In this document: piece by piece, positions 51,022-63,521 of the stretch | Numbering within the stretch: the stretch's first letter is position 1 | Layout of the letters: every line of letters starts with the position of its first letter | NCBI GenBank assembly: GCA_034687125.1 | Contig: JAQGBZ010000023.1 | Span: forward strand, 1 to 64,000 | DNA: 64,000 nucleotides | Source: Neelides folsomi | Taxonomy: Eukaryota; Arthropoda; Collembola; Neelipleona; Neelidae | Direction: 5' to 3' | Made by a program: the position numbers and the translations under genes | Notes under the pieces: generated by a model | The model's input: only the letters and a program-made list of their open reading frames with translations | Database searches by the model: none | What the model was told of the DNA's origin: nothing

Positions 51022-52727
51022 TGATACTTATTGATTGGCATATTCAGCTAAAATATTCCAAAAAACATTATTTTTAATTAATTACAATTTAACTTCATTT
51101 TAAGATTCATGTTCATAATCTTTTAGTGAGATTCATATCCAGTCAGAATACATTTTTCATCAGATAGTAAGGAAGAAAGAGACCAAGAGGGTGATTTTGA
51201 TTTCCTCCACACTTAAAAATGCATGAGGAGCGGTGAAGGGAGGAAGAGCCACCCGGGAAAACTTTTTCCTTTCCAAGAGATAATTAAAAATAAAGGAAAA
51301 GATCGATTGAAACAAAATCCTTCTCTGATCTCCTTCTTACCCAACAGTGAGATTAAATATCATTATTAGAATTTTTTTAAGTTTATTTAAAACTCGAAGA
51401 GAATAATTAAAATGAACTTGGTATCAATAAGTAAGGAGAGTTGGGTAAGAAATTGCTTAGATTTTCCAAGAGGCCACACAACCAACAAGAATTTGCGGAA
51501 GGGGATTTTTAACCTTCTCAGGATCTTGAGAGAATTCAAGGAGAAATGCTCCCTTTAATCCGGATTAAAAATGGGCCATTTAACACATGAAATTCTTCCA
51601 TGTTCATTTTTATATATTCAAACTTTAATTAACATTCACCTCAATTTCAAATTAAAAATTTCCAAATCTTAAATTCTCGAACACACATTTAAATTATGTG
51701 TTAATGTTTAACTGGTATTTTAGATACCATTAAGGGGAATTGGTTGGTTAATTCATTTATAAGAAAACGTTAACATTCGTTATATAATGGTTAAAAGTGG
51801 CTGATCAAGATATTAAGAAGGTATAAGAAACTCGTTGATTTCAATTCTCCCCTCGAGATCGATCCAGGGGCTAATTAACTTTCAAGAAATGTGCTGAATA
51901 ATTTTGGAAAGTGAATAGAAAAATTGCTGACGAGGAGAAGAGCTCCATTCACTCCTTTTATATAATCCCCATATCTTTCGGCCGCATAGACTCCCATTAT
52001 TATGTACTCTAAATGAGATGGGGGAGTGTTTTAAGCTCATAGAGATTCAGGTGGTTTGAACATGATGATCTTTTGATGTTCGGAGACCTCAAGAATCAAT
52101 TTTTCATTATAAGATCCTCCGAACTTCTCTATTTAGTTTTCATTAACTTTTCTTCATCATTTATGCAGTCTAGTCTAGTCGGTGAGATCTTCACTTACAT
52201 TCCTTTCAATTCAATCATTTTGTAATTGGTGATCAATAAAATATTCCTTATTTTGATGTCATTACGCCAACTTGGCCTCTACAGTTATTTTATAATTTTG
52301 TAATATTACCAATACATAACAATATGCATTTCTTATATCACATCACTTCATATTTATTTAGTTTAATATAGGATAAATAAAGGTATAAGATTTGTGAAAG
52401 TAAAAGAGACATCTTGGTTGAGTTGATTGTGGAAAGTTTGATTTTGGTCGAACGGGTGGCGATTGCCTGGAGGAGTCTTTTGAAAAGAAGGTTGAGTGAT
52501 GTGGTCGAGTTGTTTGAGAGCTTCTGCTCATGCAGATCATCGGTCGATAGTCTCAATCTCAATCCTCAACATCCACACAACTTTGACTCCCCAGAAAAAG
52601 GGGATCATAAACCTTCTATAGTCCACCATTTATAATAGAAGAGGATTCGGGGTAAGAATGAGGAATTTCCTGGGAAAATGACACGTGCGAATTTCTTGAG
52701 ATTCCTCTAAAAAGGACCACTATTTTA
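51022..52727. other. Intergenic DNA
   Basis: No supported gene. Overlapping frames at 52338-52635 on both strands have no recognisable content. Confidence 0.5.
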
Positions 52728-52735
52728 TATATAAA
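52728..52735 (+). promoter_or_regulatory. Possible TATA box of an orphan gene
   Basis: TATATAAA 263 nt before the ATG at 52991. No TCAGT initiator is seen at the expected distance, and TA-rich octamers are common in this window, so support is weak. Confidence 0.25.
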
Positions 52736-52990
52736 CCCATTGGTGATCCATCGATCTACTTGGCGGGATATACTCCTATTACACAACACCCATTGCCCTC
52801 ACACACACCTTTCTTTATTATCTGTGTTTTATCTCCCGACCTTTGATTTCCGTCTCTCTCAACATTCCCCGATTTGGGAGAATTGAGGCGAAAAGATTCG
52901 CGACATTCTCCTGATCGACTAACCTGGTAAATGGAAAGACATTGAGGGTTTGGGTGGTTAAAGAAGAAGATATGAAATCCGAAGTGGGTG

Positions 52991-53335
52991 ATGAGGAAGG
53001 CTTATCAGACGAAGACCAAGAAAGTGGGAAGGAAATTGGAAAAATCTCAAAGTTCACCTTTTAGTTTTTCCGACATCAACGTTGTGGTTCTGTTCAGGGT
53101 GAGTGAAGAAAAACGACGTTATTATTTACATAAGACTTCAAATTTGAATGAGGAAATTTCTTATATACAAGAAGATACCAGCGAAGGAAATGGAACCTCC
53201 GAGGCTCCTTTTTTATTTCATTTTTCAAATCGAATAAAAAAGCAATTTTGGACGTATTTTGGTCAAGCTTGGACTCATACGAAAAGATTAAGCCAAGCTC
53301 TGCTTATAAAACTGAAAAAGAGGAAGGAGATTTAA
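52991..53335 (+). CDS. Possible small orphan gene, 114 residues, basic
   Basis: An ATG at 52991 opens 114 codons ending in TAA at 53335, followed 44 nt later by AATAAA (53379-53384). The product is basic (starts MRKAYQTKTKKVGRKLEKSQ, ends LIKLKKRKEI) with no signal peptide or domain that I recognise. A second ATG in another frame (52973) gives a 30-residue acidic peptide overlapping its start, so the real start or a splice could differ. Position between a TATA-like box and a poly(A) signal makes it plausible; chance is not excluded. It would converge on SNAPC1. Confidence 0.3.
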   Translation: MRKAYQTKTKKVGRKLEKSQSSPFSFSDINVVVLFRVSEEKRRYYLHKTSNLNEEISYIQEDTSEGNGTSEAPFLFHFSNRIKKQFWTYFGQAWTHTKRLSQALLIKLKKRKEI

Positions 53336-53559
53336 AAATCTATAAAAGAGAAAAGTAAAGGGCTATAAAGAAAGGTAAAATAAATATCTAAAACAAGCTC
53401 CTTGTTTTTCAAATTCTTAATATAATATGTATTAGGTATTTGTGAACTATTTATGTTTAAGATTTTTTGTCAATCCTTGTTTAAATAAATTATAAAGTTT
53501 AGTTATTTTACCACTACATAGTTTTATTCTGTATTACCCCAAATTGATATATTTCACAA

Positions 53560-53565
53560 TTTATT
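53560..53565 (-). terminator. Poly(A) signal of SNAPC1
   Basis: AATAAA on the minus strand, 19 nt after the TAA stop; a second one lies at 53522-53527. Confidence 0.55.
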
Positions 53566-53583
53566 GATAATTAGTCAAGTTGA

Positions 53584-55175
53584 TTAATCAATCATATTTT
53601 CATCGGTAGCTTCTTCAATTGGAGAAAGGTCAGCTACTTCCGTTCTTGCTTCTTTTGCAGGACGAGCGCCAAAGCCATCCCCAGAAATGTAACTCCACAA
53701 GTTCCCGGTGCAGGGAGCTCGGTTTTTCCTCCCATTAGCTGACTTTTCCCCAGCGTCCTTTTTACGACAGAAAATTCCACCGTCTTCCACATAAGGATTC
53801 GTTTGTTTCTTTGGTCCTTTCTGCTTGGCTTTCTCATACTGACGCTAAAATTACAAACCAAAGATTAGTTTAAATATTTCATGTTGAATTAATGCTCATC
53901 CAAATGAATTCAATAAAATTAATAAATACAGTATTGATAGTTTTGATAGGAAAATTCAAAACAAGTTTAATGAAATTCACAAATATTTAATTGAGTCATT
54001 AAGTTAATGAGTTCAAAATGATTGAAAATTTACCACAATCTTCTTTCTTGCATCGGACATTTTAACCGAATCAAGTTGTTCGCTTGCTTTAAGATTTTGC
54101 GAAGTGAACATTGGCTTGGCTTCCATTTCTTTAACTGAATTGACCAAATGTTGAAGAGTTTCGTTGTATTTCGTTTTTTTCTGTAAGGTGAAGAATTCAT
54201 AGTCCGAAGTCTCGAGATAGCTTGGATTTTGTTTCATAGGAAAAACAAACTTGGTTTTAAACGAGTCCACTTCTGCTTGGCGCTGCAACATCGTTTTTCC
54301 TTCCCCACAAAACATTGTAAGATCCCTTATGGCCTGCAAATGTTCAAGGAATTCCACTTGTTGTCCTTTGGTGATGTTCAAATGACAACGGCTAAAATTG
54401 TCAATGCCGTACTAGAAATGATAAAGTAAAGCAATTATTACATTTGCAATACAATTACTTAATATTTATCTTATAGTATAATGATTTGGCTTACTTAAAT
54501 CGTTAGCTTATGTACGTTATAATTCGAACATCAATAATTATAAAACATTAGACTTACTCGAGTAGAATTGAGGCAAAATGTAAATGCATGGTCAAGCTTC
54601 ATGAACGTCACCAGAAACTGGATGTCATCTTGAAGTTCCTTTTGTTCCGGTGGGAAAGAATTGAAGAAACCCTCGATGCTTTGCAAATCTTCAGCATCGA
54701 TCATGATTTGAGTCCCTCGCTTCATCGCCTGAGTTTGGTACATCAAATAAGTGAGGTAAAGCCCGCCGATCTGCCGCTTCAGCTTCACTCCCGCCGTCAT
54801 GATGCCTTGGACAGTTTTTTTCGGGATCCAAAATTGTTTCGCAGTGTCGATGATGACACGAGTCAACAACTGGTAATTATCATCCTTCAGCTTACCTCGT
54901 CCTTGAGCACTAAATTTGATCAAAATTCAAGTGTATAAAGCTTACATATAAAGTACAATAGTTTGAAGAAAAAATGAATGAGCCTATTTGAATATTGAAT
55001 CTTACCAAAGATGCAAGAGCGTTATTTGACGATTGCGAGCTACTTTGGCAAAATCGTCGAAGGACGAGCCACGTTCTCCCATGAAGTCAGCGATGACCAT
55101 TTCATAGTCCCCCAATAAAGCGGCCAAGAACCGAAAGATGTTCTTTGTGTTTGAAGTCAAACTTGGCAAACTCAT
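53584..55175 (-). CDS. SNAPC1: snRNA-activating protein complex subunit 1 (SNAP43 homologue), four exons
   Basis: Exons 55175-55006, 54909-54558, 54411-54034 and 53844-53584 join in frame to give 386 residues, close to the human protein (368). SNAPC1 is a subunit of the nuclear SNAPc complex, which binds the proximal sequence element of snRNA genes transcribed by RNA polymerases II and III. The N-terminal two thirds carry the family region: MVIADFMGERGSSFDDFAKV, KQFWIPKKTVQGIMTAGVKL, the hallmark IGGLYLTYLMYQTQ (compare VGALYLLYGLYNTQ in human), and FMKLDHAFTFCL (human LRLDRAFHFTA). The central part is helical and charged and the C-terminal 85 residues are basic and then acidic, as in the family. 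The ATG at 55175 is the first in the frame. Confidence comes from several motifs in the right order. Confidence 0.88.
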
Positions 55176-55649
55176 TTTAACTACTTTGCTCGAATCTCTT
55201 CAACTGAAAAGTTTAACAAGCTTAACTTCTTAAGCCAAATTAAATGCCAACAAAAGAAGTGTATTGAGCTAAGCAAGAAGCAGGCCAAGCAGGTCGAAAA
55301 ATTACAAGATGGCAAAATGGCAACCGAATGCCGGGAGGGATCAACACGAACGCCAACATGCTCCTTATCGCGCATGACTTTAGCGCCGTTGACTTTTACG
55401 ATTTAAGGCTTAAAGGCCTGTATTTAAGCTTTAACTACTTTTGCACAAAGATCATAATATTTAACTATTTACTCTACCCATTCTATTAGGTATATTAAAT
55501 ATGTAGAATACGTATTTATAGATGTTACATTCTCCAAAACACACATGCTTAATATACGTCATTGTCATTATTAATTTAAAAAAATTGAATAAATTCATGT
55601 GGTTGTGGATGGCGATGGATTGAAGGATTCTCTGAGGATTGGATTCTGT

Positions 55650-55764
55650 ATGGCGGCATTTCGCGGCCGAGAGAAAAGGATTGGTGAAGAGTCAAAAGAT
55701 AAAATTCCTTTTACGGCCGACAACTTATCGGGACTCGAAATGGATAAAGGAATTGGTCATCGGA
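55650..55764 (+). CDS. Possible first coding exon of an unidentified gene
   Basis: An ATG at 55650 opens 38 codons, followed by a strong donor (CGGA|GTGAGT) at 55765. The peptide starts MAAFRGREKRIGEESKDK and is hydrophilic. The segment is richer in GC than its flanks and includes a GCGGCCG motif typical of exons or promoter-proximal DNA. A second frame (55639-55821) overlaps it. I found no matching downstream exon before GPATCH1, so it may be non-coding, an orphan, or chance. Confidence 0.25.
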
Positions 55765-57572
55765 GTGAGTGAAGGAATGAAATCAAAGAGAAAAAAGTAT
55801 TATCAAACTTACTCTCAATGAATTGGGCCTCTCCTCGTGTCATTTCGCATTCCACTTCCGTTCTTTTTCAATCACATCTGATGAAAAATATCAGGATTTT
55901 CACAAACTTCCTGCTTTTCAAAACTTTGTCCAGAATTCAAGTTTCAAAATTTTAATCACACTTTACCTACTCTGCTTTACCTCATATTATTATAGGTTAG
56001 TTATTATTATAATATACACATATAAGTAATAGATCTACCTATACTAACTAACAAAAGAGAGTAATAGTAAGATAAGTCATTTGACCTATACCTAAAGCTA
56101 ACGTTTATCAAATGATATTTAATAATATGATGTGTAAGTATTAGGTAATGATATAATATGATAAATGATAATAAAATAATTATATCTACGAATATGTATT
56201 TACCAATTTCATATCATTGCATTATCTGCACTGGCACTAATACATAGGTATATCATATAATAACTACTTTGTACTTTATGAAACTTGCATATAAATATTA
56301 TAAAGTTATATACCTTTTATAGTAGAAGAGTTTGACAAAAAATTAAAAATTAAGGTTAAATTTTAAGTTTCTTTAATGGAATAAAAAGCATAATGTGTGG
56401 GATGGAGATTTGCGTCAGAATAAAAGAAATCTACTCCGATTAATTTCATTGAAAGGCGGTGAAAGTTCTAAAAGGGAAAAGTTGAGTTTTTCTGATTCTT
56501 TTAGCAAAGTTTCTCCATGATTTAATTGAATTTTTTGATACTCTCAAGTGACACGGAATATAAGGAGAGTTTGTGGGAAGATAAAAGAAGAAAGAGCTCA
56601 ATTGGTCCTTTTACGAAGAAAATTCGAGGTTTTCTCGTCGGAATCTCTGTTGACTTAATGCTTCAACTTGGGTAATTAATCCGCATCAATTGAATATAGA
56701 TTTATATGGAAATCTATGCAGGGAAGAATCCAGCTGAATCAACTTCGCCCTTTATCCATTCGATCATCAATGTACTTAAACAACTACATTAATTAAATTA
56801 AATATCAATATTTAAGTTAATAGTTTCGAGTTTTTAATTTAAAAGAAATTCCTTATTTCAATATCCCTAAGTTATTCATAGAAAATAGAATTTTATTCTA
56901 TAGAAAGAAACTAAAATTTTCCGTACCTTCAGTCCCATGGTCCAATCAGAAAGTGAATTGTTCTCGAATTGAAATTGATTTTGACCACCAATTGAGTTAT
57001 GGTTTCTCTTACACTCCAAATCCACTCTCTTTCAATTTCCCAATTGTGAGAAGGGGGAGTGAAAAGTGATTTGGAATTGAGATCTAAAAGTATCATTGAG
57101 ACGATCAAAAGGATTCTCTCGTCCGCTCACCGCTCATCCTTTTTCAGGTAGATTCGTCTAATTAGACTCAAATTCAATTCCTACTCCAACTGGACCTGAA
57201 TTAAAGAAATTCATGTTACAATAATAGGATCTAATACAGATCTTTTTGCGATTCGTCATATCTAATATTAGTCATTTCAACTTCCAACTATTCCAACTCA
57301 ATTCCAGAATCATGCTTGTAGTTACAATTTAGAGATAATTTATAACCCAATTAAAAATAGTAATTTTATCTTGGGCTAAGTAAAATAATTTTAATTTAAG
57401 CTTTATTATCTTTAGTTTTGGTAATTAAAATCCCTAAAAGTTCCTGCAAATTAACATAGTTTACATATATTATTTCGAAAGTATCGAATATGCTCAAACT
57501 TTTATTTTCTAATCCTGCGTTCTTAATTTCTTATTAAAAAGTTTGAAGAAATTAAATCAAAACCTTTAAACT

Positions 57573-57853
57573 TTAACCCATCATGGACTTAAATGACTCT
57601 TTCTGAATAAGTTCTTCCGCTTGTTCAATGAGGACTTGAGAGTGTTTATTGAATGCATTTAGCTCATACAGGAAGGAGATTTGAATTAATAAAGTTTTGG
57701 CCTGTTTCTCCTTCACTTTCCTTGGATGTCTTGATAATTTGTTGGGGGAAGTGGAGTAGAGGACTTTCAAAGGATTAGCACCGGATCTTATACAACTTGG
57801 CAAAAGGAGACACAAACTTGCATTTCTAATCCACTCAATTCTAGACGAAGGAG
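57573..57853 (-). CDS. Possible terminal exon or remnant, 93 codons, unidentified
   Basis: A minus-strand open frame from 57853 to TAA at 57573, followed 67 nt later by AATAAA (57501-57506 on the complementary strand). It has no ATG near its start, so it would be a last exon. The protein reads naturally, with a hydrophobic patch (NASLCLLLPSCIRSG) and an amphipathic C-terminal helix (SQVLIEQAEELIQKESF). No good acceptor is visible directly upstream and no partner exon was found. It could be a fragment of a decayed gene. Confidence 0.27.
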
Positions 57854-59569
57854 GAGAGAATTCAACTACACGATCTTCTCGTTATCTCTTCAAAGGATTC
57901 CTTTTCCCAATGAACCTTCATACTTAATCAAATCACTAATTCCGAAAAGATCTAATAATCAAAAGACGGTCCTAATCTTCCCAATCTGAATTAAAACATA
58001 AAAAGGAAAAAAACCCGAAGATAAGCTCCAATGGTTGAACCAATTTTTCATCCTTGCAATTTGAACGTGAGAGTATAAATTACACATGAGTGTAAATATG
58101 ATATAAATTGCCTACAACACGAGTATAAATATTGTATAAAACCATTTTATGTACATTTTGTATGGTTTGGACATTGCCATTAAAACTAGAATTTATGGGA
58201 CAGGGAGGCTGCGGGAAATGCGAGGTGAGGAAGAATCAAAAATGATATGCGTCTTTAAATTCCCATTTATGACTTGAAATTGGAATTTCTATTGCGGGAG
58301 GAGAAAACAAGGATCTGAGGGGTTTTAACTGTTGACTATAATGTCTATATGGATCAATGTATAGGGAAATTCCAGACGAACGGTCTGAAGATTTCTTCTA
58401 AATGCAATAGGAGTAATCGGAGTTAAGGATGCATGATGGACTTTCTCGCTCTATACATACCTAGATCGAGAGTGTTGGAGAAAATGGATATGAAACAAAA
58501 GGAGCCTTCCGGATTTATTTGAACTCAACAAGGTGTGAGTAATCGGAGATAATAAAAGAGACTTTTTCTTCGAGGTCTTGTCGGATCCCTCAGCTCTCGC
58601 AACTCACAAAGTCTGACAAAGGAATATTTATGAAAAAGAAAATGGTCTCATGCTTCACGTCGCTTCAAATTTCAATTCCTTGTTTATCCAAATATTCAAT
58701 AAATACCCTAACTATTAAAGAGTAAGATTTGCTGTTTGATCTGTATTATGTATTATTATATTAATTATTCGTTAGTTCGCCTGAAAAGATAGATATGTTT
58801 GTTTTTACCAAATTACAGTTAGTTATGTTCTATTGTTCATAGTATTATTATTGTTTTAGATCTAATGTAAAGATCTTAAATGCCTACTTTTTTTTAGATG
58901 ATAGTACTATATAGATACTGTACTTACTGTACTAGTCAATATTAAGTTTCTCGTAATATGCGATCGAAATATGTTTTACTATTATTAGGAAATTAAATAA
59001 TTAATTAATGTTGACAATAAGGTAAAAACTTGAATGTGTTGTAAAGAACTTTAAAACTTCAATATGCTAAATGCCTATATTGTATTATAATAATAAAAAC
59101 GTACCCATCAAAAAATCCAAATGCAATGCTCAATGGGGAATCTTGAAACTTTTATTTATGACGAGTCTACATATAGAGAAAATTGATGAAAAGTCAAACG
59201 GAGTGGACGAGTGAAAGTGAATTGAACGAAGAAACGAAGAGAAGAAGTGATCCTAAAATTTTGGTTAAAATTTATAATTGGCCATTTACAATTAGTAACA
59301 TATTTTTAGTATTTGATCCATGGTCCATCCAAAATCAACTTTCAAACATTTAATATTATATCTTATCTTTTTATCTATTATTATTATATGTATATAGTAT
59401 TTCTAATAGATAGACTTGAAACTCGACTCACTCGAAATTTTTGACGTTGACGATAAGGTTCATATCCATATCTCACGACGTCGATTTATACTTAAAAGTT
59501 TACGCTCAAAATCAGAGAATTAAACTTCGGATAATTCTTATATATATTGTCGTTAGTTAGTTGATTATA

Positions 59570-62500
59570 ATGGCTGACAACGACGACGACGATCGTTATG
59601 TTGAATTTGGAACACCGCTGGACCCAATTGAAATTGGTATTTTTATTGTTCTCAGAATTTAAATTTATTATCTATATCAAGAAAGTTAAATATTGATGTG
59701 ATAAAAATGGAAAAGTTAAATTGTATTTTGTGTTTTTACTTTCAGACGAAGTTCCCAGAAAGAAGCCCATCCCAATACAAGATCAAGTTGTAACAGATGA
59801 AAGGGGAAGACGAAGATTTCATGGAGCTTTTACAGGAGGTTTCTCAGCTGGTTATTTTAACACTGTCGGGACGAAAGAGGGTTGGACACCACAAAGCTTC
59901 AAATCGACAAGAGCAGAAAGAGCATCGGCTCTTAAAAGCCAAAGTGCCCATGATTTCATGGACGAAGAGGTAATCTTATTAAACCTCCTATGCATTCTCA
60001 ATAAATAATTTAATTCATCATCGAAATTGAAATATAGATAAACTATTAAATTACATTCATTATAATAACAATAAATTAGTGCAACATTAAATTTATAATA
60101 ATGACTCTTATGTAATAGGATGTTGGCGCTTTTGGAATTGCTCCCCAAGTTCTTCGTGCGACTGAAGACTTTTCCCTTGATCGAAAAGAAAGTCGAAAAC
60201 GAATGCATCCGGCTCCTTCTGATGGCCCAATTCCTGGAGTTCCTATTTTACAACAAGTTATTGCTCCTATCAAGTAATTTAACATTAATCGTTTTATCTG
60301 TAATTTGTATCTGTAATTTTTTATTTTTTTATACTTTGTATTTGCATCTGTAATTTTTTCATCAATTATCTTTATCAGGTTGACCATCGGTAATAAAATT
60401 CTCCAACGAATGGGTTGGCGACAAGGAAAAGGCATTGGACCCAAAATTACAAAAGCACAAAAAGAAGAATTAAAAGCAAAGGAAACGACCCAAATAAGCA
60501 AACCAGTGATAGAAGAAGTGGAAATAAGCGATCCAGAAGAAGCTGACCCTCCTATTGGATATAAAATGTACGGTTGTGCTCTTCCTCCGGGAATTATAAC
60601 AAACATCCAAGGAAATGACGATACAACCGAAGGAGAACAATCCGATGAAGAATTTCTTTTTGCTCCGGAAGATGTAGCCTCCCCTTTGTGCAACCCGAAA
60701 GAAAATACTTTCGGTCTCGGGTACAAAGGATTGGACCGAACGTCCCTACAATCTGCCCATGTTGATCTTTTCCAAGCTCCAACTTCTCTACAATATCAAA
60801 TAAAAAACCGAAGACTGAAAATTGGAGGAGAGGTATGTATTCTGTATCAATGAATTTTAACGCTTTTAATTAAGAATAAGATTCAAAATGTTATATTTTG
60901 TGAGTTTATAATTTATTTATTAATAAAATAATTGAATATATAAAATAATTAGGCTTTTGGAGTTGGTGCATTCGAAGATATTGATGAAGACATTTATTCT
61001 CGAGATGATATGAGCCAATACGATATTGCACTAGAAACCCCTGAAGAACGAAGAGATCGAATGAACAAAGAAAAAATGGACAAGAAAGCAAAAAAGAAAC
61101 AGAACAAAAGTGATGGCTCAATCGAAGGGTTTGTAAAGGCAAAATATGAAGTTGTTCGTAAATATTTCGCTCCACCCAAAGTACCTGACAATTATATCCC
61201 TAATAATCAACAAGGGCGAAAAAGTCGATTTGAACCCCCCAAATCTTCAAAAGTAACAGAAGCTAAAAGCAATTCAGAAGAAGCAAAAAAGTCAGGACTC
61301 GAGCGACATTCGTTGACCATTGAAGAACGCGGGGCTTTGCTTGGAGAAGCCCGTGAAAGAGCGAAGGAAAAAGCAGAAACTAAAAAAGTTCCAGAAAAAC
61401 CTGAAATTTCTGCAGAGGAAAGAGTCAGCCGATTGATGAAATTCACCCAAGTTTTACAGAATTTCTCATCGAATACTCCCCAAATCGCTCATTCGTCTTT
61501 TAAACCCTTTTTGAAGAATCCTGAGAAGCAGGAAAGATATGAAAAATATCTCACGCTCCAAGCAGCTGGATTCAAAGGTACAAAATCACACGCATACTTT
61601 TAAGCTTATTATTACTTAACTATTTACAATTAATTTTAAAGGCATTTAATAATCGAATTAAAAACTAATTAATGAAACATTAAATCTTAAAAACTACATG
61701 ACAAGTAAACTAATACAGAATGGCACATTAAAAATTAATTCTTTCCAGAATGTCTCGAAGATCTCCAACCGAGCGAAATGACTGAATGGGAACGTGAGCG
61801 AGAAAAGAATGAATTTGATCGAGCTTCTGCACTTTACAAGCCTATTGCTGGAGCCATGAGCTCCCGTTTCGTCTCTGCCAAATCCCACGATATATCTCAC
61901 ATAGGTAAAAATAGTCTTGATAAATTCCATGCTCTAATTTAGTCCTAACTCCTAATGTGTAAGAATATCTTACATCCTATGTAGTGCCTGAGCGGGAGTC
62001 GGTACGAGAGAAGGACCCCACGGAAGATCCGACCATTGCTGCCAAAATGGGTTTATTTGGGAAGTTGACGCACCGTGTTCACGAGTGGCATCCAGATCGG
62101 ATCCTCTGCAAGCGGTTTAATGTCCCCATGCCTTATCCAGAGTAATTGACCTTTTATGAATTATAATTACGACAATGTGATTTGATTCCTTATCAAATAA
62201 AATTTACTTTTACAGCATTATTAATTACGTTCCCTGATATAACATGAAATCAATTCTAAATATCTTTCTTATTGTTAGATCTAAAATAGTTGGAGTTGTG
62301 ATAGTGGGAACGCAGAAAGATTCAGGATCAAACACACTCGCAGAGCCTTCAAGTTCCACACCTGAACCCAATGCAGCCTCTGGTCAACTTGGTCCGCCCA
62401 AGGGATTAGACCCCGAAAAGAAGAAATCATTATTTGATAACATCGACTTTTCTAAACCCCCTCCTGGACTTCAACCAATTGACCATCACTCAACTTCTAC

Positions 62501-63257
62501 CGCAACCCCTGTCGCTCTGGACGAACCACCCGAATCTTCAGAACCGATGGAAATATCCTCTCCTCCACGACTGCCTATGGACCTCTTCAAAGAAATATTC
62601 GCTGACACTTCCTCAGAAGAAGAGGAAGAAATTGTGAAAAATGTAATTACCATCCCCGAACCCCGAAAGAGGAATTTCATTCATCCTCATCCTACTAGCA
62701 AAGACCCAAGGGACTCCGCCTCATCCAAACCTCCTTTAAACGATATAGACAATTCCCTTGAAGGGAAATCGAGTGTCGTTAAAGGGATATTTGACAAGTT
62801 GGATTTCTCAAAACTGAACATGGTCCACCACCCATCAAATGATACAATACAAAAAGACTCAAGTTTACCACAAGTTGCTTCAATTCCAGTTGAAGAAGAG
62901 GATTTCTACGGTCCGAAGAGACCAAACTTCCCAATTTCTCATTCTATTCCTAAACCATTAGATCCCCAGAGTTCGCGTACCAGCCAGAAAACAGAGTCCT
63001 TAATAGTTAGACAGCCAGATGATGTCATTTGGGTCGAGAAAGAAACTGTAAGCAAAAAAGAGAAAGGCAAAAAGCATAGTAAAAAATCCAAAAAGTCAAA
63101 GAAGAAAGAGAAAAAGAAGAAAAAGAAAAGTAGTAAGAATAGGAATGATAATGAAACCAGCGAATCTAATTCTGACTCGGATGACGATATTCCCGTTGTA
63201 CTCAATGCCAACAATAAGGCTCTCATACAAAAACTCAAAGAAATGACACGAAGGTAA
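59570..63257 (+). CDS. GPATCH1: G-patch domain-containing protein 1, eight exons
   Basis: Exons 59570-59636, 59746-59969, 60119-60273, 60379-60832, 60953-61577, 61749-61904, 61985-62141 and 62279-63257 join in frame to 938 residues (human 931). GPATCH1 is a nuclear RNA-binding protein of late spliceosomes; G-patch proteins activate DEAH helicases, and DHX35 is the partner reported for this one. Residues about 25-90 are the conserved N-terminal domain ([20 protein letters not shown], then [11 protein letters not shown]). The G-patch is at about 149-190 ([15 protein letters not shown]). Further family blocks are [40 protein letters not shown] and [20 protein letters not shown] followed by [12 protein letters not shown]. 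The C-terminus is disordered, Ser/Pro-rich and acidic, ending in a Lys-rich tract (likely nuclear localisation) and an acidic-Ser patch. Introns are short (about 80-150 bp). Confidence 0.95.
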
Positions 63258-63419
63258 TTCAAGTCAAATTATTCAGTTTTTTATTCAACGAAAGAGAAAG
63301 GGGTTCGTATCCAAATGATCAGCTCTCCGCCGGATGGATATTCCTGCAATTAATAAGTATATATTTGTTAAAACTGTTAAGGTTAATTGTTTAATTTATA
63401 ATTAATAATTTTGTCAGAT

Positions 63420-63425
63420 AATAAA
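63420..63425 (+). terminator. Poly(A) signal of GPATCH1
   Basis: AATAAA 163 nt after the stop codon. A minus-strand AATAAA lies only 40 bases further on (63465-63470), as expected where two genes converge. Confidence 0.5.
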
Positions 63426-63521
63426 AACCAATCGTCATAGCCAAATCGGACTGGGGCGGAACAATTTATTCATCATTTAAATAAACAATATTTCAATAAA
63501 ACAAAATCTCATTTACCATTA

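Larger units (their letters stand above)
55176..59569. other. Region between the divergent SNAPC1 and GPATCH1 genes
   Basis: About 4.4 kb. It must include the promoters of both genes, but no TATA or initiator is distinct. Two exon-like frames (55650-55764 plus; 57573-57853 minus) are listed separately. The rest shows nothing I can support. Confidence 0.5.
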
